Part shown: one piece after another, positions 1 through 8,174 of the stretch
How the letters are laid out: each line of letters opens with the position of its first letter
Position numbering within the stretch: the first letter of the stretch is position 1
Assembly (NCBI GenBank): GCA_946482595.1
Contig: CAMLSD010000089.1
Coordinates: 1 to 20,238 of the forward strand
Length of the DNA stretch: 20,238 nt
Direction of reading: 5' to 3'
Source of the DNA: an uncultured Comamonadaceae bacterium
GTDB taxonomy: Bacteria; Pseudomonadota; Gammaproteobacteria; Burkholderiales; Burkholderiaceae
The notes under the pieces: generated by a model
Databases searched by the model: none
What the model saw: only the letters and a program-made list of their open reading frames with translations
Told to the model about the DNA's origin: nothing
Position numbers and translations under genes: made by a program

Positions 1-1
1 T

Positions 2-78
<77 letters not shown>

Positions 79-90
79 GCAGAGACATAG

Positions 91-120
91 ACTATAGCAC
101 AGGAATATTGCAGTGCGCAA
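91..120 (-). promoter_or_regulatory. Sigma70-type promoter of tRNA-fMet
   Basis: On the minus strand a TATAGT -10 box (91-96) is preceded by TGC, giving an extended -10, and by a weak TTGCGC -35 box (115-120) at an 18-nt spacing. Transcription would start a few bases before the tRNA 5' end at base 78. The 61-nt gap between dsbD and the tRNA holds nothing else that I can see. Confidence 0.6.
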
Positions 121-139
121 ACCTGGTGCCGTGGGCTGT

Positions 140-2176
140 TCACATGCCCGCGGCTGTCAGGGTCTGGAGGAAGCGGTCGGCGGACTGGAAGCCGATCACG
201 CGGACCTGGGTGAGCTCCTGGCCGGCGGCGTCGAAGAACAGAGTGCCGGGGGGGCCGAAGAGTCTGTAGCGTCTGAGCAGGGCGCGATGCTCGGGGGTGT
301 TGGCTGTGACGTCGGCCTTGAGCAGGAGCATGCGGTCCAGGCGCTGGCGCACGCGGGGGTCGCTGAAGGTGAAGGCCTCCATCTCCTTGCATGACACGCA
401 CCAGTCGGCATAGAAGTCGAGCATGACGGGCTGGCGGGCGGTGGCCAGGATGCGGTCGAGTTCGTCGATGCTGCCCACCTTTGTGAATTGGGGGGCGCCG
501 CCGTCGCTCGCGGTGCGGGCACTGGTGGTGGCCAGGTGCCTCAGGGGCTGGAGCGGGTTGCTGCCGCCGGAGGCCGCGCCGATGAACTGCAGCACTCCGA
601 GTACGGCCAGCACGGCGCCGACGCCGCGGAAAAGCCGGGACCATCCCCGCGCGCCTGCGTGGGGCGATTCGAAGACCCTCAGGTAGGTGGCCGCCACCAA
701 CAGCAGGCTGCCCCACAGCAACATCACGAGCTGGGCCTGCAGCACGGGCTGGATGATCCACAGCGCAACGGCCACCAGCAGCACACCAAAGGCATGCTTG
801 ACGTGTTCCATCCAGGCACCGCTGCGAGGCAGCCAGCGCCCTGCGGAGGCGCCCAGCAGCAGCAGCGGGACGCTCATGCCCATGGCCAGGGCAAACAGGG
901 CCACTCCGCCCAGGATGATGTCTCGGGTCTGGCTGATGTAGAGCAGGGCCCCGGCCAAGGGTGCGGCCACGCAGGGGCTGACGATCAGCGCAGACAGCCC
1001 GCCCATCGCAAACACGCCCAGGTGCCTGCCGCCACGCATGCGGCCCGAGAGCACGGCCACTCCATGGCGCCACCGCTCGGGTAACTGCAGCTCGTACAGG
1101 CCAAACATCGACAGCGCCAGCAGGACCAGCAGGAGGGCGAACAGGCTGAGCACGGCGGGGTGCTGCAGCCAGGCGGCAAGCCCTTCGCCCACCCAGCCGG
1201 CGGCCATGCCGAGGGCGGTGTAGACCAGGGCCATGCCCAACGAATAACTCACCGACAGGGCAAACGCCCCCCGCCCGCCGGGCTGCGCCGACGCGCCTTG
1301 TCCAGCGATCAGCGAGGACAGGATGGGCAGCATGGGCAGCACGCAGGGCGTGAACGACAGCAGCAGCCCCGCACCCAGAAACGCCAGTGCGATATGCACC
1401 CATTGCCCGGAGGCCAGCACGGCCGAGGACGCATCGCTGGTGCCGGTGCCGGTCTCGCCCTTTGCGGCAGGTTCAGCGGGCCGTGCCGCGGGTGCCTTCG
1501 TGCCACCTGTCTGCCCCACGGCGCCCTGGATCAGGCTGTTGAGCGACAGGGACGTGCCGGCGCCCGCGCCAGCCCCGCTCGCACCGGAGGTCGTCTGCGT
1601 TTCGGCGAGGCGTTCTGCCACGTTGGCCGCGGCGCCGAAGCCCACGAGTTCGATGCGAACCTGATGCTCGGCGGGCGGGTAGCACAAGCCCCGGTCAGCA
1701 CAGCCCTGGCTGGTGACCTTCAGCAGCAGCGTCCCCGTGGCTTCAACCACGGGGACACGGATGGCCACCGCGTCGCGCAGGGATTCGACGTCCTTCTGGA
1801 AGGTTTCATCGAACTTGATCGTCCCGCGCGGGACCAGCACTTCGCCCAGGCGGCCGGGGGTGAGGTCAAAGCGGAACTGTTCGCGATAGAGGTAGTAGCC
1901 TGGCGCGACGTCATAGCGCAGCTCGATGCTGTGATCGTCGATCGTGCGCACCGACAGCCGGAAGGCGTCTTCAGGATCCAGGAAGTCCTGGCTGGCGAGC
2001 GTGGCCGGGCTCCAGGCCATCAGGAGTGCCAGGATTGCCAAAAGCGCCGGGAGCGCGGCAGCGCGCAACAGCGCCTGCCGCAGCCATGCGAGCACGGGCC
2101 GTGGGCGTTGGGGGCATGCTGCCGCCAGAGCGCCGAGCCGTGCCACGGGCGCCGGGATCGGGTGGGGTGTGGTCAT
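140..2176 (-). CDS. dsbD: Thiol:disulfide interchange protein DsbD
   Basis: This inner-membrane protein passes electrons from cytoplasmic thioredoxin across the membrane to periplasmic DsbC, DsbG and cytochrome c maturation factors. It is 678 aa and carries all three redox modules. After a signal segment (about residues 32-60) the N-terminal periplasmic domain has the C159-X5-C165 pair. The eight-helix transmembrane core (about 258-535) carries C278 in FTPCVLP and C402 in SPCVAAP. The C-terminal thioredoxin-fold domain has the CVSC motif at 593-596. A linker rich in Ala, Gly and Thr (about 185-255) joins the first two domains and is longer than in E. coli DsbD. The start overlaps the cutA stop in an ATGA junction, implying translational coupling. 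The stretch before the hydrophobic core is long (about 30 aa), so the true start could lie somewhat downstream. dsbD next to cutA is a familiar proteobacterial pairing. Confidence 0.95.
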   Translation of the reverse strand: MTTPHPIPAPVARLGALAAACPQRPRPVLAWLRQALLRAAALPALLAILALLMAWSPATLASQDFLDPEDAFRLSVRTIDDHSIELRYDVAPGYYLYREQFRFDLTPGRLGEVLVPRGTIKFDETFQKDVESLRDAVAIRVPVVEATGTLLLKVTSQGCADRGLCYPPAEHQVRIELVGFGAAANVAERLAETQTTSGASGAGAGAGTSLSLNSLIQGAVGQTGGTKAPAARPAEPAAKGETGTGTSDASSAVLASGQWVHIALAFLGAGLLLSFTPCVLPMLPILSSLIAGQGASAQPGGRGAFALSVSYSLGMALVYTALGMAAGWVGEGLAAWLQHPAVLSLFALLLVLLALSMFGLYELQLPERWRHGVAVLSGRMRGGRHLGVFAMGGLSALIVSPCVAAPLAGALLYISQTRDIILGGVALFALAMGMSVPLLLLGASAGRWLPRSGAWMEHVKHAFGVLLVAVALWIIQPVLQAQLVMLLWGSLLLVAATYLRVFESPHAGARGWSRLFRGVGAVLAVLGVLQFIGAASGGSNPLQPLRHLATTSARTASDGGAPQFTKVGSIDELDRILATARQPVMLDFYADWCVSCKEMEAFTFSDPRVRQRLDRMLLLKADVTANTPEHRALLRRYRLFGPPGTLFFDAAGQELTQVRVIGFQSADRFLQTLTAAGM

Positions 2177-2541
2177 GGTTCGATGGCACCTGAAGGCCGG
2201 GGCCGGGCCGTCGCGGTGCTTCCTTCAGTGATCACCCAGCGCAGATAGGGTTCCAGCCCGTCGGCAAGGTCGAGGGCAATGAGCTCGGGCACGTCGTAGG
2301 GGTGCCAGTCGCTCCAGGCCTGCTTGAGGTCCTCCCACCGGGCCCTCGGGGCCTTGATGATCAGCAGCCATTCGCGCGCTTCCTCGATCTGGCCCTGCCA
2401 TCGGTACAGCGAACTCACGCCGGGCACGATGTTGACGCAGGCGACGAGCCCTGCTTCGAGCGCACGCAGGGCGAGGGCCCGGGCCGTGGGCTCGTCGGCG
2501 GTGGTGGACAAGGCCAGGACCACGTCATTGGCAATGTGCAT
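2173..2541 (-). CDS. cutA: Divalent-cation tolerance protein CutA
   Basis: CutA1 family, 122 aa, close to the family size of about 110. CutA1 proteins are small, very stable trimers linked to copper and other divalent-metal tolerance; their molecular role is still unclear. Family blocks are visible: ACVNIVPGVSSLYRWQG near residues 34-50, and HPYDVPEL followed by YLRWV in the last third. The C-terminal tail of about 15 residues rich in Thr, Arg and Pro exceeds the usual end. I chose the ATG at 2541 because GAGGT lies 5-6 nt ahead; an in-frame TTG 15 nt upstream has no better support. The ribosome site overlaps the stop of the permease gene upstream, and the cutA stop overlaps the dsbD start. 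Confidence 0.93.
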   Translation of the reverse strand: MHIANDVVLALSTTADEPTARALALRALEAGLVACVNIVPGVSSLYRWQGQIEEAREWLLIIKAPRARWEDLKQAWSDWHPYDVPELIALDLADGLEPYLRWVITEGSTATARPRPSGAIEP

Positions 2542-2548
2542 GGCGACC

Positions 2549-3334
2549 TCAACCAAAGAAGCGACGGCGCGTCAGCACCAGGGCGATGTAGTAGCCCGCA
2601 AGGGCATACAGGGCCAGCACGAGCATCGGCGTGAGCATGTCCGGGGGCCAGTGCCCGATGACCAGCGGGCGGATGAGTTCGACGGCTGCCGTGAGCGGCA
2701 ACCACTGCGCAATGGCCTGAAGCCATGGCGGCAGCTGGTCGAGCGGAAAGTAGATGCCCGACAGAAAGGTCATCGGCGTGAGCACCAGGGTGAAGTAGTA
2801 GGTGAAGAAGTCATAGCCCTTGGCCAGCGCATTGAAGACCAGCGCGATCGACGAGAAGGTGATGCCGACAAAAAACAGCAAGGGCACGGCGATCAGCAGC
2901 GTAGGCTGGCGGCTGATGCCCAGCGCTATCAGCACGGCGGCGATGGCGATGACCGAGAACAAGGCCTTGAGCGCCGCCCACAGCATCTCGGCAAAGACGA
3001 TGTCGTCGAGCGAGACCGGGGCGTTCATGATGCCGTCCCAGGTCTTCTGGACATGCATGCGTGAAAAGGCCGAGTACAAGGCCTCGAAAGACGCGGCGTA
3101 CATGGCACTCATGCAGATGCTGCCCGACGCGAGAAACACGATGTAGGGGAGTCCCTGGACCGACCCCACCAGGGAGCCCAGGCCGTAGCCGAATGCCACG
3201 AGGATGATCAGCGGCTCGGCGATGTTGCCGATCAGGCTGGGGATGGCGAGCTTGCGCCAGACCAGCAGGTTGCGCTGCACGACCGGCCAGAGGCGGGCCG
3301 ACAGCCGGGGCGGCGCATAGTGGGAGGCAAGCAT
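2549..3334 (-). CDS. ABC-2 type transporter permease, NodJ family
   Basis: Membrane subunit (261 aa) of an ABC exporter, partner of the ATPase directly upstream. It has about six hydrophobic segments typical of ABC-2 permeases. It follows the NodJ family pattern closely: an N-terminal block with RNLLVWRK, then GNIAEPLI and GYGLG; a middle block with FLASGS, SFEALYSAF and QKTWDGIM; then YYFTLVLTPMTFLSG and LPLTAAVELIRPL. Rhizobial NodJ exports lipochitin oligosaccharides together with NodI, but homologues occur in many Burkholderiales that do not nodulate, so the substrate here is unknown. The ATG at 3334 has a GGAGA site 5 nt upstream and lies 20 nt after the ATPase stop. Longer in-frame readings run into the ATPase gene and are not real. 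Confidence 0.92.
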   Translation of the reverse strand: MLASHYAPPRLSARLWPVVQRNLLVWRKLAIPSLIGNIAEPLIILVAFGYGLGSLVGSVQGLPYIVFLASGSICMSAMYAASFEALYSAFSRMHVQKTWDGIMNAPVSLDDIVFAEMLWAALKALFSVIAIAAVLIALGISRQPTLLIAVPLLFFVGITFSSIALVFNALAKGYDFFTYYFTLVLTPMTFLSGIYFPLDQLPPWLQAIAQWLPLTAAVELIRPLVIGHWPPDMLTPMLVLALYALAGYYIALVLTRRRFFG

Positions 3335-3354
3335 GCGATCTCCGTGCAGTTCGC

Positions 3355-4272
3355 TCAGGCTTCGTCGCGGATGGCGCGGCCGGTGAGCTTGATGAACAGG
3401 TCTTCGAGGTTGGCGGGGCGATGCAGGTAGCGCACGCCGGCCTGCTGGCCCAGCGCGTCGAGCAGCGCCTTGGGTGATCGCAGGTAGAAGAAGACGGTCT
3501 CGCCACTGATCTCGGTGCGGTCGGCCAGCGCCGTCAGGGTGCGTGCGGCGTCCGGCGCCCCATCGCCATAGACCTCGACGACGTCGCTCTCCAGGTGCTG
3601 ACGGATCAGGTCGCGCGGTGTACCTTCGGCAATCTTGCGGCCATGATCGAGAACCAGCAGACGGTCGCACAGGCGCTCGGCCTCGTCCATGAAGTGGGTG
3701 GTCAGCAGGATGGACTTGCCTTGCTGCAGCAGCAGCTTGAGGCGCTCCCACATCAGGTGGCGCGCCTGAGGGTCCAGACCGGTCGTCGGCTCGTCGAGCA
3801 GCAGCAGGTCGGGGTCGTTGACCAGCGCTCTTGCCAGGCTGAGGCGGCGGCGCATCCCGCCTGACAGTTCACCTGGTTTTGCATGTGCCTTGGACTGCAG
3901 CGCCGCAAACTCGAGCAGCTTGGGCACGCGTTCATCCATCACCTCACGGCCCAGGCCGAAATAGCGCGCGTAGACGTACAGGTTCTCGCTGCAGGTGAAG
4001 TCGGGGTCGAGGCTGTCGAACTGCGTGACCACGCCGATGCGCTTCTTGGCCTCGCGCACCTGGGTCGGAATGGGCAGGCCGAAGGCCTCGATGGTGCCGG
4101 CATCGGCACCGGTCAGACCCAGGCACATGCGTATCGTGGTGGTCTTGCCCGCTCCATTCGGACCGATCACGCCCAGGCATTCACCTGGCTGGATGTCGAA
4201 GGACAGTGCGTCGACCACACGGTTGCCATTGAAGCACTTGACGAGTTGATGCACATGGAGGAGGGGCGCCAT
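3355..4272 (-). CDS. ABC transporter ATP-binding protein, NodI family
   Basis: Cytoplasmic ATPase (305 aa) energising the permease downstream. Walker A GPNGAGKT is at 37-44, the Q-loop Gln at about 84, the signature LSGGM at 136-140, Walker B LLLLDEP at 156-162 and the switch His at about 193. The segments around [14 protein letters not shown] and [13 protein letters not shown] closely resemble rhizobial NodI, and the length fits NodI (about 300-320 aa). The ATG at 4272 aligns with family starts ([10 protein letters not shown]) but has no good Shine-Dalgarno. An upstream in-frame extension would run through the rplQ terminator and is rejected. The gene is probably first in a unit with the permease, cutA and dsbD; I see no clear promoter in the 65 nt before it, so read-through or an undetected promoter must supply the transcript. 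Confidence 0.93.
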   Translation of the reverse strand: MAPLLHVHQLVKCFNGNRVVDALSFDIQPGECLGVIGPNGAGKTTTIRMCLGLTGADAGTIEAFGLPIPTQVREAKKRIGVVTQFDSLDPDFTCSENLYVYARYFGLGREVMDERVPKLLEFAALQSKAHAKPGELSGGMRRRLSLARALVNDPDLLLLDEPTTGLDPQARHLMWERLKLLLQQGKSILLTTHFMDEAERLCDRLLVLDHGRKIAEGTPRDLIRQHLESDVVEVYGDGAPDAARTLTALADRTEISGETVFFYLRSPKALLDALGQQAGVRYLHRPANLEDLFIKLTGRAIRDEA

Positions 4273-4337
4273 GGGGCAAGTGTGCCAAAACCACCGCGGG
4301 CCCGTGTTTCGACGTGACCTCGATTCGCGCGACCATG

Positions 4338-4366
4338 AAAAAAGGCCAGCCTGGTGGCTGGCCTTC
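4338..4366 (-). terminator. Rho-independent terminator of the alpha operon
   Basis: A perfect 10-bp inverted repeat (AAGGCCAGCC and its complement, 4342-4351 and 4356-4365) surrounds a 4-nt loop. On the minus strand it runs into a six-T tract. It lies about 75 nt after the rplQ stop and clearly marks the end of the ribosomal super-operon. Confidence 0.93.
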
Positions 4367-4440
4367 TTGCCTGACCGGGTGTCGCCCGATGTCCCGGCAC
4401 GCACGCCTTCAATGGCCTGCGGGCGGGCGAGCGACGCAGG

Positions 4441-4839
4441 TCACTCGGCCTTGTCGGCGGTGACTTCGGCTTCGGTGGGCTCGGGACGATCCACGAGCTC
4501 GACATAGGCCATGGGGGCGTTGTCGCCCACGCGGAAGCCCATCTTCAGGATGCGGGTGTAACCACCCGGGCGAGCCTTGAAGCGCGGGCCCAGCACGTCG
4601 AACAGCTTGGTCACGTTGTCGCGGTCACGCAGGCGGGCAAAAGCCAGGCGGCGGTTCGCAACGGTGGGCTCCTTGCCCAGGGTGATCAGCGGCTCGACCA
4701 CACGGCGCAGTTCCTTGGCCTTGGGCAGCGTGGTCTTGATGGCCTCGTGCTCGATGAGCGAGTTGGCCATGTTGCGGAGCATCGCAAGGCGGTGCTCGGA
4801 GGTACGGTTCAGCTTGCGAAGGCCGTGACGGTGGCGCAT
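4441..4839 (-). CDS. rplQ: 50S ribosomal protein L17
   Basis: L17 (132 aa) belongs to the large subunit and sits at the exit side near the peptide tunnel. The N-terminal block [17 protein letters not shown] and the later GGYTRILK and AYVELV motifs are diagnostic. The acidic tail of about 20 residues (ending [10 protein letters not shown]) is somewhat longer than in E. coli (127 aa). The ATG has an AAGGA site. It is the last gene of the alpha block, 158 nt after rpoA, and an intrinsic terminator follows. Confidence 0.97.
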   Translation of the reverse strand: MRHRHGLRKLNRTSEHRLAMLRNMANSLIEHEAIKTTLPKAKELRRVVEPLITLGKEPTVANRRLAFARLRDRDNVTKLFDVLGPRFKARPGGYTRILKMGFRVGDNAPMAYVELVDRPEPTEAEVTADKAE

Positions 4840-4860
4840 GGTGCTTTCCTTTCTTTATTG

Positions 4861-4889
4861 AACCCCGGCCGGATCAGGTACCGGGGGTT
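4861..4889 (-). other. Stem-loop just upstream of rplQ
   Basis: AACCCCGG at 4861-4868 pairs with CCGGGGGTT at 4881-4889 (one bulged G) around a 12-nt loop. The base of the stem lies about 21 nt before the rplQ start codon, close to the ribosome-binding site. On the minus strand no T-run follows, so it is not a classic terminator; it could be a processing site or translational control element, or have no role. Confidence 0.45.
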
Positions 4890-4997
4890 GCACTGGGCAA
4901 TGCCCGACTTACTCTCAAAGACGCGGCGAGCGTGGCTGGTGCCGGCTCGCCTGCGTTGCCCCCTCGAGGGCATGGCCAGAGGCCACAGGCGCCGGGA

Positions 4998-5984
4998 TCA
5001 GCGCTTGTCGAGGCCGGAGGGAGGCCAGTTCTCCAGGCGCACTCCGAGGGTGAGCCCGCGCGAAGCCAGCACTTCCTTGATTTCGTTGAGCGACTTGCGA
5101 CCCAGATTCGGGGTCTTGAGCAGCTCGGTTTCGGTGCGTTGGATCAGGTCGCCGATGTAGTAGATGTTCTCGGCCTTCAGGCAGTTGGCCGAACGCACCG
5201 TCAGTTCGAGCTCGTCGACCGGGCGCAGCAGGATCGGATCGAAGTTGTCCTTGCGCGGTTGCTCGCGGTCGAAGGTCATCGGCTCCGTGCCTTCCAGGCC
5301 GGTGAAGACCACCAGCTGGTCGACCAGGATCTTGGCCGAGGCGCGGATCGCTTCCTCGGGCGAGATGGCGCCGTTGGTCTCGATCTCCATCACCAGTTTG
5401 TCGAGGTCCGTGCGCTGCTCGACGCGGGCGTTCTCGACCGCGTAGCTCACGCGGCGGACCGGCGAGAAAGAGGCATCGAGGACGATCCGGCCGATCGACT
5501 TGGTCGGCTCGTCGCCGTAGCGGCGCAGGTTGCCCGGCACGTAGCCGCGGCCCTTCTCGACCTTGATCTGCATGTCGAGCTTGCCGCCTTGCGCCAGGTG
5601 GGCGATGACGTGCTCGGGGTTGATGATCTCGACGTCGTGCGGGGTCTGGATGTCGGCCGCGGTCACCGCGCCCTCGCCTTCCTTGCGCAGCACCAGCGTC
5701 ACTTCGTCGCGGTTGTGCAGGCGGAACACCACGCCCTTCAGGTTCAGCATGATGTGAACGACGTCTTCCTGCACGCCGTCGATCGTGGAGTACTCGTGCA
5801 GCACGCCGGCGATCGTCACTTCCGTCGGGGCGTAGCCCACCATCGAGGACAGCAGCACACGACGCAGCGCATTGCCGAGGGTGTGCCCATAGCCACGCTC
5901 GAACGGCTCGAGCGTCACCTTGGCACGGTGACCGCCCAGCGGCTCGACGTTGATGGCTTTGGGTTTGAGCAAATTGGTTTGCAT
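4998..5984 (-). CDS. rpoA: DNA-directed RNA polymerase subunit alpha
   Basis: The alpha dimer (328 aa) is the scaffold on which beta and beta' assemble. The N-terminal domain (about 1-235) includes the conserved [17 protein letters not shown] block at about 31-47. The C-terminal domain (about 250-320) has [11 protein letters not shown] near 264-274, where Arg264 corresponds to E. coli Arg265, the residue contacting UP elements and activators. The ATG has AGGAAG upstream and aligns with the family start. It is placed between rpsD and rplQ as in most proteobacteria, but the spacers on both sides (136 and 158 nt) are longer than elsewhere in this cluster. Confidence 0.98.
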   Translation of the reverse strand: MQTNLLKPKAINVEPLGGHRAKVTLEPFERGYGHTLGNALRRVLLSSMVGYAPTEVTIAGVLHEYSTIDGVQEDVVHIMLNLKGVVFRLHNRDEVTLVLRKEGEGAVTAADIQTPHDVEIINPEHVIAHLAQGGKLDMQIKVEKGRGYVPGNLRRYGDEPTKSIGRIVLDASFSPVRRVSYAVENARVEQRTDLDKLVMEIETNGAISPEEAIRASAKILVDQLVVFTGLEGTEPMTFDREQPRKDNFDPILLRPVDELELTVRSANCLKAENIYYIGDLIQRTETELLKTPNLGRKSLNEIKEVLASRGLTLGVRLENWPPSGLDKR

Positions 5985-6062
5985 GAGGTCTTCCTGTCAA
6001 TACCCTCGGCTCGTTACACCGATAAGGCTGATGGACCGCCTGGCAGGGAGCCCCACCAGGGA

Positions 6063-6113
6063 AAATGACAAAAGCCAGCGGCCGTCGGCGCAAGGCGCGA
6101 CGGCCAACCGGCT
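6063..6113 (-). terminator. Terminator-like stem-loop between rpsD and rpoA
   Basis: A two-part stem is visible: AGCC (6073-6076) with GGCT (6110-6113) outside, and an 8-bp GGCCGTCG/CGACGGCC stem (6080-6087 and 6098-6105) inside, with extra pairing in the loop. On the minus strand the stem is followed by TTTTGTCATTTT, a broken U-tract. It lies 7 nt after the rpsD stop. It looks like a weak intrinsic terminator or attenuator that would lower rpoA and rplQ expression relative to the ribosomal genes before them. Confidence 0.55.
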
Positions 6114-6120
6114 CGGAGAA

Positions 6121-6744
6121 TCAACGCGAGTACAACTCGACAATCAGCGACTCGTTGATCTCGGCGCCGAACTCGTCACGGTCAGGAGCCTTCTTGAACA
6201 CGCCCTCGAGCTTGGTGCCGTCGACCTGAACCCAACCCGGCAGACCGATGGATTCGGCCAGCTTGAAGGCGTCCAGCACGCGCAGCTGCTTCTTGGCCTT
6301 CTCACGCACGGCCACCGTGTCACCGGCCTTGACCAGGTAGGACGGGATGTTCACGACTTCACCGTTCACGGTGATGCCCTTGTGCGACACGAGCTGACGG
6401 GCCTCGGCGCGGGTCGAGCCAAAACCCATGCGGTACACCACGTTGTCCAGACGGGACTCGAGGATGAACAGCAGGTTGGCACCGGTGCTGCCACGACGGC
6501 GCTCCGCTTCGGCAAAGTAGCGACGGAACTGGCGCTCCAGCACACCGTACATGCGCTTGACCTTCTGCTTTTCACGCAGCTGCAGGCCAAAGTCGGAGGT
6601 GCGCGAGCCCGAGGTGCGGCCATGCTGGCCCGGCTTGCTGTCGAACTTTGCCTTGTCGCCGATCGCACGGCGGGCGCTCTTCAGGTAGAGATCGGTGCCT
6701 TCGCGGCGGGAGAGTTTTGCCTTGGGGCCAAGATAACGTGCCAC
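6121..6744 (-). CDS. rpsD: 30S ribosomal protein S4
   Basis: S4 (207 aa) is a primary 16S rRNA binder that nucleates assembly of the small subunit body. The start [19 protein letters not shown] is typical, and the S4 RNA-binding domain lies at about 95-160 ([14 protein letters not shown] ... [14 protein letters not shown]). No zinc-binding cysteines are present, so it is the cysteine-free form. Translation starts at GTG (6744), with GAGGA 9 nt upstream. In E. coli S4 represses its own operon; the 156-nt spacer ahead of this gene contains a strong stem-loop that could be related, but this is inference. Confidence 0.98.
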   Translation of the reverse strand: MARYLGPKAKLSRREGTDLYLKSARRAIGDKAKFDSKPGQHGRTSGSRTSDFGLQLREKQKVKRMYGVLERQFRRYFAEAERRRGSTGANLLFILESRLDNVVYRMGFGSTRAEARQLVSHKGITVNGEVVNIPSYLVKAGDTVAVREKAKKQLRVLDAFKLAESIGLPGWVQVDGTKLEGVFKKAPDRDEFGAEINESLIVELYSR

Positions 6745-6850
6745 TTGAGTGCTTCCTCATGAATCTGACGCAACCGCTGGCGATTGCGCGAGTCTGGCGT
6801 GTGCGTTCGAGGTGTGTTCGGTACGCTCAGACGGTGGGCTTCAACGAAAC

Positions 6851-6879
6851 CGCCGGCAAGCACTTCGTGCTGGCCGGCG
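6851..6879 (-). other. Strong stem-loop in the rpsK-rpsD spacer
   Basis: CGCCGGC (6851-6857) pairs with GCCGGCG (6873-6879), and AGCAC pairs with GTGCT inside it, with a TTC loop and one mismatch: 12 pairs in 29 nt. No T-run follows on either strand. It is the only clear structure in the 156 nt between rpsK and rpsD. It may be a processing or control site, or a partial Rho-independent element. Confidence 0.55.
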
Positions 6880-6900
6880 AGCCAAAAACCTCGAATTGTA

Positions 6901-7305
6901 TTAGATGCGGCGACGCTTCTGCGGGCGGCAACCGTTGTGCGGGATCGGGGTGACATCAGAGATCGAGTTGATCCGGATGCCCAGCGCCGCGAGCGCACGA
7001 ACCGAGGATTCGCGACCCGGGCCCGGGCCCTTGATCTCGACGTCCAGGTTCTTGATGCCTTGTTCCTGAGCTGCACGGCCCGCCACTTCAGCGGCCACCT
7101 GGGCAGCAAAAGGGGTGGACTTGCGCGAGCCCTTGAAACCTTGGCCACCACTCGACGCCCAGGACAGTGCATTGCCCTGACGATCGGTGATCGTGATGAT
7201 GGTGTTGTTGAACGACGCGTGCACGTGGGCGATGCCGTCCGCAATGTTCTTGCGGACTTTCTTGCTCACACGCCGAGCGGCATTGTTCGCAGGTGCTTTA
7301 GCCAT
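6901..7305 (-). CDS. rpsK: 30S ribosomal protein S11
   Basis: S11 (134 aa) lies on the platform of the small subunit near the mRNA exit. Diagnostic blocks are [21 protein letters not shown] in the first third, [18 protein letters not shown] in the middle, and the basic C-terminus [13 protein letters not shown], including the conserved Asn-Gly where isoaspartate forms in E. coli S11. The ATG has GAAGG upstream. It lies 36 nt after rpsM, and a long 156-nt spacer separates it from rpsD. Confidence 0.98.
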   Translation of the reverse strand: MAKAPANNAARRVSKKVRKNIADGIAHVHASFNNTIITITDRQGNALSWASSGGQGFKGSRKSTPFAAQVAAEVAGRAAQEQGIKNLDVEIKGPGPGRESSVRALAALGIRINSISDVTPIPHNGCRPQKRRRI

Positions 7306-7341
7306 GGAGACCTTCTTTCAATCGGCAGGGAGTCAAGCGGC

Positions 7342-7707
7342 TCACTTCTTCTGAGCCACGCCGGACTTGCGCGGACCCTTGCGGGTACGGGCGTTGGTGC
7401 GGGTACGCTGGCCACGCATCGGCAGGCCGCGACGGTGGCGGAAGCCACGGTAGCAGCCCAGGTCCATCAGGCGCTTGATGTTGATGGACACTTCGCGACG
7501 CAGATCGCCCTCGATGGTCAGGCGACCCACTTCTTCGCGGATCTTTTCCAGGTCACCATCGCTGAGATCCTTGACCTTCTTGTCGAACGGGATGCCGCAG
7601 GCTTCGCAGATCTTCTGCGCAGTCGTGCGACCGATCCCGAAGATCGAGGTCAGACCGATCTCGGTGTGTTTCTGGGGCGGAATGTTGATACCAGCAATAC
7701 GTGCCAT
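7342..7707 (-). CDS. rpsM: 30S ribosomal protein S13
   Basis: S13 (121 aa) is a head protein that contacts the large subunit through bridges to 23S rRNA and L5, and touches the P-site tRNA. It starts [14 protein letters not shown] and ends in the basic block [19 protein letters not shown] followed by a Lys-rich tail; a helix-two-turn-helix region lies at about 14-60. The length matches the family. A GAGGA site precedes the ATG. It is the first gene of the alpha block, 49 nt after rpmJ, with no terminator between them, so spc and alpha are probably co-transcribed. Confidence 0.98.
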   Translation of the reverse strand: MARIAGINIPPQKHTEIGLTSIFGIGRTTAQKICEACGIPFDKKVKDLSDGDLEKIREEVGRLTIEGDLRREVSINIKRLMDLGCYRGFRHRRGLPMRGQRTRTNARTRKGPRKSGVAQKK

Positions 7708-7756
7708 GTGCGTCCTCTAACTCGCGTTCATCCAGGCGTGCGGAACCGTTGCCGCA

Positions 7757-7870
7757 TCAACCCTGGCGTTGCTTGTGACGGGGGTCGGTGCAAATCACGC
7801 GAACCACGCCCTTGCGACGGATGATCTTGCAATTGCGGCAGATCTTTTTGACGGATGCCGAAACTTTCAT
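7757..7870 (-). CDS. rpmJ: 50S ribosomal protein L36
   Basis: L36 is the smallest large-subunit protein. This 37-residue frame starts [20 protein letters not shown]. It carries the zinc ribbon ligands Cys11, Cys14, Cys27 and His32, so it is the zinc-binding (C+) form. It binds 23S rRNA late in assembly. The ATG at 7870 has AGGAGA a few bases upstream, and the frame ends in TGA at 7757-7759. It sits between infA and rpsM, as expected. Confidence 0.96.
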   Translation of the reverse strand: MKVSASVKKICRNCKIIRRKGVVRVICTDPRHKQRQG

Positions 7871-7955
7871 GGTCTTCTCCTTGACCTCTTGTTGCTCACT
7901 GTTCGCCGGTGCCGATGTTCAGCACCCGATGAACCGTTCCGAGAACCAACGACGC

Positions 7956-8174
7956 TCACTTCGCTCGGAACACGATGCGAGCACGACTCAAATCATAGGG
8001 CGTCAGTTCGACAGTCACCTTGTCACCAGGCAGGATGCGGATGTAGTGCATGCGCATCTTTCCGGAGATGTGACCGAGCACGACATGCCCGTTCTCCAAC
8101 TTCACACGAAACGTTGCATTGGGAAGGTTTTCGAGGACCTCGCCCTGCATCTGGATGACGTCGTCTTTCGCCAT
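7956..8174 (-). CDS. infA: Translation initiation factor IF-1
   Basis: IF-1 (72 aa) occupies the ribosomal A site during initiation and helps IF-2 and IF-3. The whole OB-fold sequence is present, starting [19 protein letters not shown] and ending [13 protein letters not shown]. The open frame extends upstream over the secY 3' end, but the ATG at 8174 is the family start. The region just upstream (ACGAACGAAAACGA) has no recognisable Shine-Dalgarno. It lies between secY (47 nt gap) and rpmJ (85 nt gap), the usual place in Burkholderiales spc clusters. Confidence 0.97.
   Translation of the reverse strand: MAKDDVIQMQGEVLENLPNATFRVKLENGHVVLGHISGKMRMHYIRILPGDKVTVELTPYDLSRARIVFRAK

Noticed and set aside
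1160..2248. A 362-codon plus-strand frame opposite dsbD and the end of cutA
   Set aside because: DsbD has signal peptide, redox motifs and helices in the right order; the opposite frame is Gln/Arg/Gly-rich with no motif.
4273..4404. Longer N-terminus for the NodI-like ATPase (44 extra residues)
   Set aside because: The extension would translate through the rplQ intrinsic terminator and does not resemble any ABC protein N-terminus.
5995..6000. TTGACA consensus hexamer just before rpoA on the minus strand
   Set aside because: It ends 10-15 nt before the ATG, so a promoter there would start inside rpoA; it coincides with the ribosome-binding region.
4932..6068. A 378-codon plus-strand frame opposite rpoA
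   Set aside because: Antisense shadow of rpoA; His/Val/Asp-rich protein without any family motif.
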